From positions 1 to 7,133 of the forward strand of contig DYJG01000039.1 in the NCBI GenBank assembly GCA_020723225.1: a stretch of 7,133 bases of DNA, in the 5' to 3' direction. This document shows, in pieces, positions 5,766 through 7,133 of the stretch. A program made the translations under genes and the position numbers. Origin of the DNA: Desulfobacca acetoxidans (GTDB lineage Bacteria; Desulfobacterota; Desulfobaccia; Desulfobaccales; 0-14-0-80-60-11). The notes under the pieces were generated by a model, which was not told the origin of the DNA, did not search any database, and was given only the letters and a program-made list of their open reading frames with translations. Every line of letters starts with the position of its first letter. The stretch's first letter is position 1.

Positions 5766-5818
5766 TGCATTTTTGGGTTTTCAGCTTGCTGTTTGTTTTC
5801 GGTTGGCTGATGGAGTAA
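5747..5818 (+). CDS. Possible 18-residue hydrophobic peptide (with its SD)
   Basis: The reading frame is 5762-5818: ATGATG then MMHFWVFSLLFVFGWLME and TAA. Its ATG overlaps the GT4 stop as ATGA, a typical coupling arrangement. GGAGGTGAT (5747-5755), an excellent match to the anti-Shine-Dalgarno, lies about 10 nt upstream measured from its GGAGG core. The peptide is almost wholly hydrophobic and aromatic, as for a single short membrane segment. It could be a genuine membrane microprotein, the stub of a next gene cut off by the repeat-rich DNA that follows, or chance, because the SD bases also encode residues of the transferase. Not recognised as any known family. Confidence 0.35.
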   Translation, partial: GGDDSMMHFWVFSLLFVFGWLME

Positions 5819-5847
5819 CGGAACCTTTCCGGTCTCTGAAAAGCTGG

Positions 5848-5880
5848 ACCTCACGCAAAGACGCCAAGGCGCAAAGAAAG
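5848..5880. repeat. Dispersed repeat 'cacgcaaagacgccaaggcg' type
   Basis: The core CACGCAAAGACGCCAAGGCG followed by CAAAGAAAG contains two GCAAAG units flanking the small palindrome CGCCAAGGCG. From general knowledge, near-identical elements recur in intergenic DNA of many unrelated bacteria and give rise to spurious minus-strand reading frames with a 'RLCVR'-type peptide, as they do here. I see no gene in it. Confidence 0.6.
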
Positions 5881-5951
5881 GCGATACATTTGTTTTAAGG
5901 GAAACAAGGGTTTTTGATCCCAAAAGGCGCGTGGGAATGAATTGCATAACT

Positions 5952-5992
5952 CCCTCTCCCCCCAGTGGGGGAGAGGGTTGGGGTGAGGGGGG
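5952..5992. repeat. GC-rich hairpin repeat, complete copy
   Basis: CCCTCTCCCCC (5952-5962) and GGGGGAGAGGG (5967-5977) are perfect 11-bp inverted arms around CAGT. They are followed by TTGGGGTGAGGGGGG. The right arm and tail match 62-87 at 24 of 26 positions. No U-run follows, so it is a dispersed hairpin element rather than an intrinsic terminator. As RNA the stable stem could still reduce read-through into the GT2 gene or protect the upstream message from 3' decay. The rest of 5819-6035 holds a weak TTGTTT/AAACAA hairpin (5890-5907) and no supported gene. Confidence 0.65.
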
Positions 5993-6035
5993 CGGCGGAG
6001 CACATCACCATTTTTATGAAAGAAAGCCGAAAATT

Positions 6036-7133
6036 ATGCAAACTTTAAGCCTCTGCATGATCGTTAAGAACGAAACCGGGAACCTGGACCGGAGCCTGGC
6101 CCCGTTGATCCCTTTTGTGGACGAGGCGGTGGTGGTGGATACCGGCTCCGACGACGGCACTCCGGAGCTGGCCGCCGGCCTGGGGGCCAGGGTGCTCCAC
6201 TTTGCCTGGAGCCATGATTTCGCGGCCGCCCGGAACTTCTCCCTGGAGCAGGCCGCGGGGGATTGGATCATGTGGCTGGACGGGGACAACCGCGTGCCCG
6301 AAGAGGATGCGGCCCTCCTTAAATCCCTGGTGCAGCGGCCCCAGGACGCGATTCTTTGGGCTACGGAAATTCTGGAGCCGGGCGGCGGCCGCCTCCTGCA
6401 AAAACGGCTCTTCCCCCGCCGGCCGGAGATCCGTTTCCGCTACCGGGTGCATGAGCAGCTCTGCCATCCCCCGGACCTGGCCCAGGTCATCACGCCGCTG
6501 CACATTTACCACTGGGGCTACGAAACCCGGGAACTCCGCCAGGCAAAGGCCAGGCGCAACCTCACCTATCTTTTGGCCGACCTCCAGGAGCGGCCGGAGG
6601 ATTTCTATCTTAGGTATCATTTGACCCGGCACCATTTCTATGCCGGGGAGCTGGAAGAAGCCTGGGGCCAGGTGCAAATGGTGCTGGCCACCCCCTGGCT
6701 GGAGGCCCAAAACCCGGAAATTGCCCGCCATGCCCGGTTGCTGGCGGCTCTCATCCTGGACCGGGCGGATGACTTGTCCGGGGCATTGCGGCAATTCCGA
6801 GAGGTGGTGGAGCGGTATCCGGATTACGGCCTGGCCTGGTATCACCTGGGCCAGACCTGTTTCCGCCGCAACGACTTCGACACCGCGGCCCTGGCCCTGG
6901 CCCGGTTTTTGGAGCTGGGCTGCGGCCACTTCCTGCTGGATCAGCCGGAAGAAAAGTTGACTTTGACGGCCCTGTTGACCCGGGCCCAGGCCCTTAGGCG
7001 GCTGGAGCGGTTTCCGGAAGCCGGGGAGGTCCTGAAGGACGCCCAGCGGCGTTACCAAAAGGAGCCCGGGGTTTGGCTGGAGACCGCGGCCCTGGCCAGG
7101 GCCTGCGAGGATGAGCGCGCCGCGCGGCGGGCC
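6036..7133 (+). CDS. GT2 (SunS/WaaE-like) glycosyltransferase with TPR-like tail, partial
   Basis: Open through 366 codons to the window edge with no stop, so the 3' end is missing. The N-terminus is a textbook GT-A fold of the 'SLCMIVKNE' group: SLCMIVKNE at 5-13, VVDTGSDDGT at 33-42 for nucleotide binding, FAAARNFSLEQAAGDWIMWLDGD at about 62-84 with the DXD motif D82-G83-D84, and RVHEQL at 137-142 with H139 and E140 near the active site. From about 185 to the end the sequence becomes TPR-like, for example YPDYGLAWYHLGQTCFRRNDF. Such proteins are usually annotated as TPR-domain glycosyltransferases. ATG 6036 is chosen over in-frame ATG 6057 because family members begin just before SLCMIVKNE. 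The ribosome-binding site is weak (AAAGAAAG region). It is separated from the GT4 gene by about 200 bp of repeats but has the same orientation, and probably belongs to the same glycan or protein-glycosylation cluster. Confidence 0.9.
   Translation, partial: MQTLSLCMIVKNETGNLDRSLAPLIPFVDEAVVVDTGSDDGTPELAAGLGARVLHFAWSHDFAAARNFSLEQAAGDWIMWLDGDNRVPEEDAALLKSLVQRPQDAILWATEILEPGGGRLLQKRLFPRRPEIRFRYRVHEQLCHPPDLAQVITPLHIYHWGYETRELRQAKARRNLTYLLADLQERPEDFYLRYHLTRHHFYAGELEEAWGQVQMVLATPWLEAQNPEIARHARLLAALILDRADDLSGALRQFREVVERYPDYGLAWYHLGQTCFRRNDFDTAALALARFLELGCGHFLLDQPEEKLTLTALLTRAQALRRLERFPEAGEVLKDAQRRYQKEPGVWLETAALARACEDERAARRA

Noticed and set aside
5498..5947. A 149-codon minus-strand frame across the GT4 3' end and the repeat region
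   Set aside because: It is antisense to a secure gene, and its N-terminal part is the usual translation of the dispersed 'acgcaaagacgcc' repeat. No protein family is recognisable.
6016..6048. A 10-codon frame (MKESRKLCKL) overlapping the GT2 start, possible leader peptide
   Set aside because: There is no Shine-Dalgarno, no codon-run logic and no adjacent attenuator structure. It is probably chance.
6045..7058. A long minus-strand open frame (337 codons) opposite the GT2 gene
   Set aside because: The plus frame from 6036 has unmistakable GT2 motifs throughout. The minus frame is Gln/Gly/Pro-rich shadow sequence caused by high GC at third positions.
1..7133. CRISPR arrays, tRNA or rRNA genes, insertion-sequence transposases, phage attachment sites
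   Set aside because: No regularly spaced direct repeats, tRNA-like cloverleaf or transposase motifs were seen on either strand. The repeats present are short and dispersed.

Overview
The window is GC-rich bacterial chromosomal DNA. It has tightly packed high-GC coding regions and AT-richer or repeat-laden spacers. No gene is diagnostic of a phylum. A Y-family polymerase, a VapBC pair, TPR-fused glycosyltransferases and the 'acgcaaagacgcc...' and 'ccctctccccc...' dispersed repeats together would fit a Desulfobacterota-like or similar environmental bacterium. That placement is a weak inference.

Layout. 1-253 is a non-coding, repeat-bearing leader. 254-1330 (+) is dinB, the translesion DNA polymerase IV. 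The convergent gap 1331-1446 carries a perfect 18-bp palindrome. On the minus strand, read right to left, there is a complete vapBC-type toxin-antitoxin operon: RHH antitoxin 2385-2155 and PIN ribonuclease 2165-1725. Next comes a second, orphan copy of the antitoxin, 1677-1447. A very good promoter (TTGACA, 17 bp, TATTAT) lies 6 bp upstream of the vapB ATG, so the transcript should be leaderless. The orphan copy keeps the same -35 neighbourhood, the same distance from -10 to ATG, and the same 11-nt end overlap containing a toxin-type ATG. No PIN gene follows it, so it looks like the remnant of a duplicated pair whose toxin was lost.

2407-2640 is the divergent spacer. From 2641 to the right edge runs a glycosyltransferase cluster on the plus strand. 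It holds a CgeB-like GT-B enzyme with a TPR tail (2641-4368) and a GT4 enzyme (4341-5765, 28-nt overlap, strong internal Shine-Dalgarno). A possible 18-residue hydrophobic peptide follows (5762-5818, ATGA overlap). After a roughly 200-bp repeat-filled gap comes a GT2/SunS-like enzyme with a TPR-like tail (6036 to window end, incomplete). The three transferases presumably act together on a surface glycan or on protein (for example flagellin) glycosylation. The substrate cannot be read from the sequence.

The most interesting structure is the orphan antitoxin with its fossil overlap and duplicated leaderless promoter. Next are the microprotein candidate and the GT-A-like tail on the GT4 enzyme.
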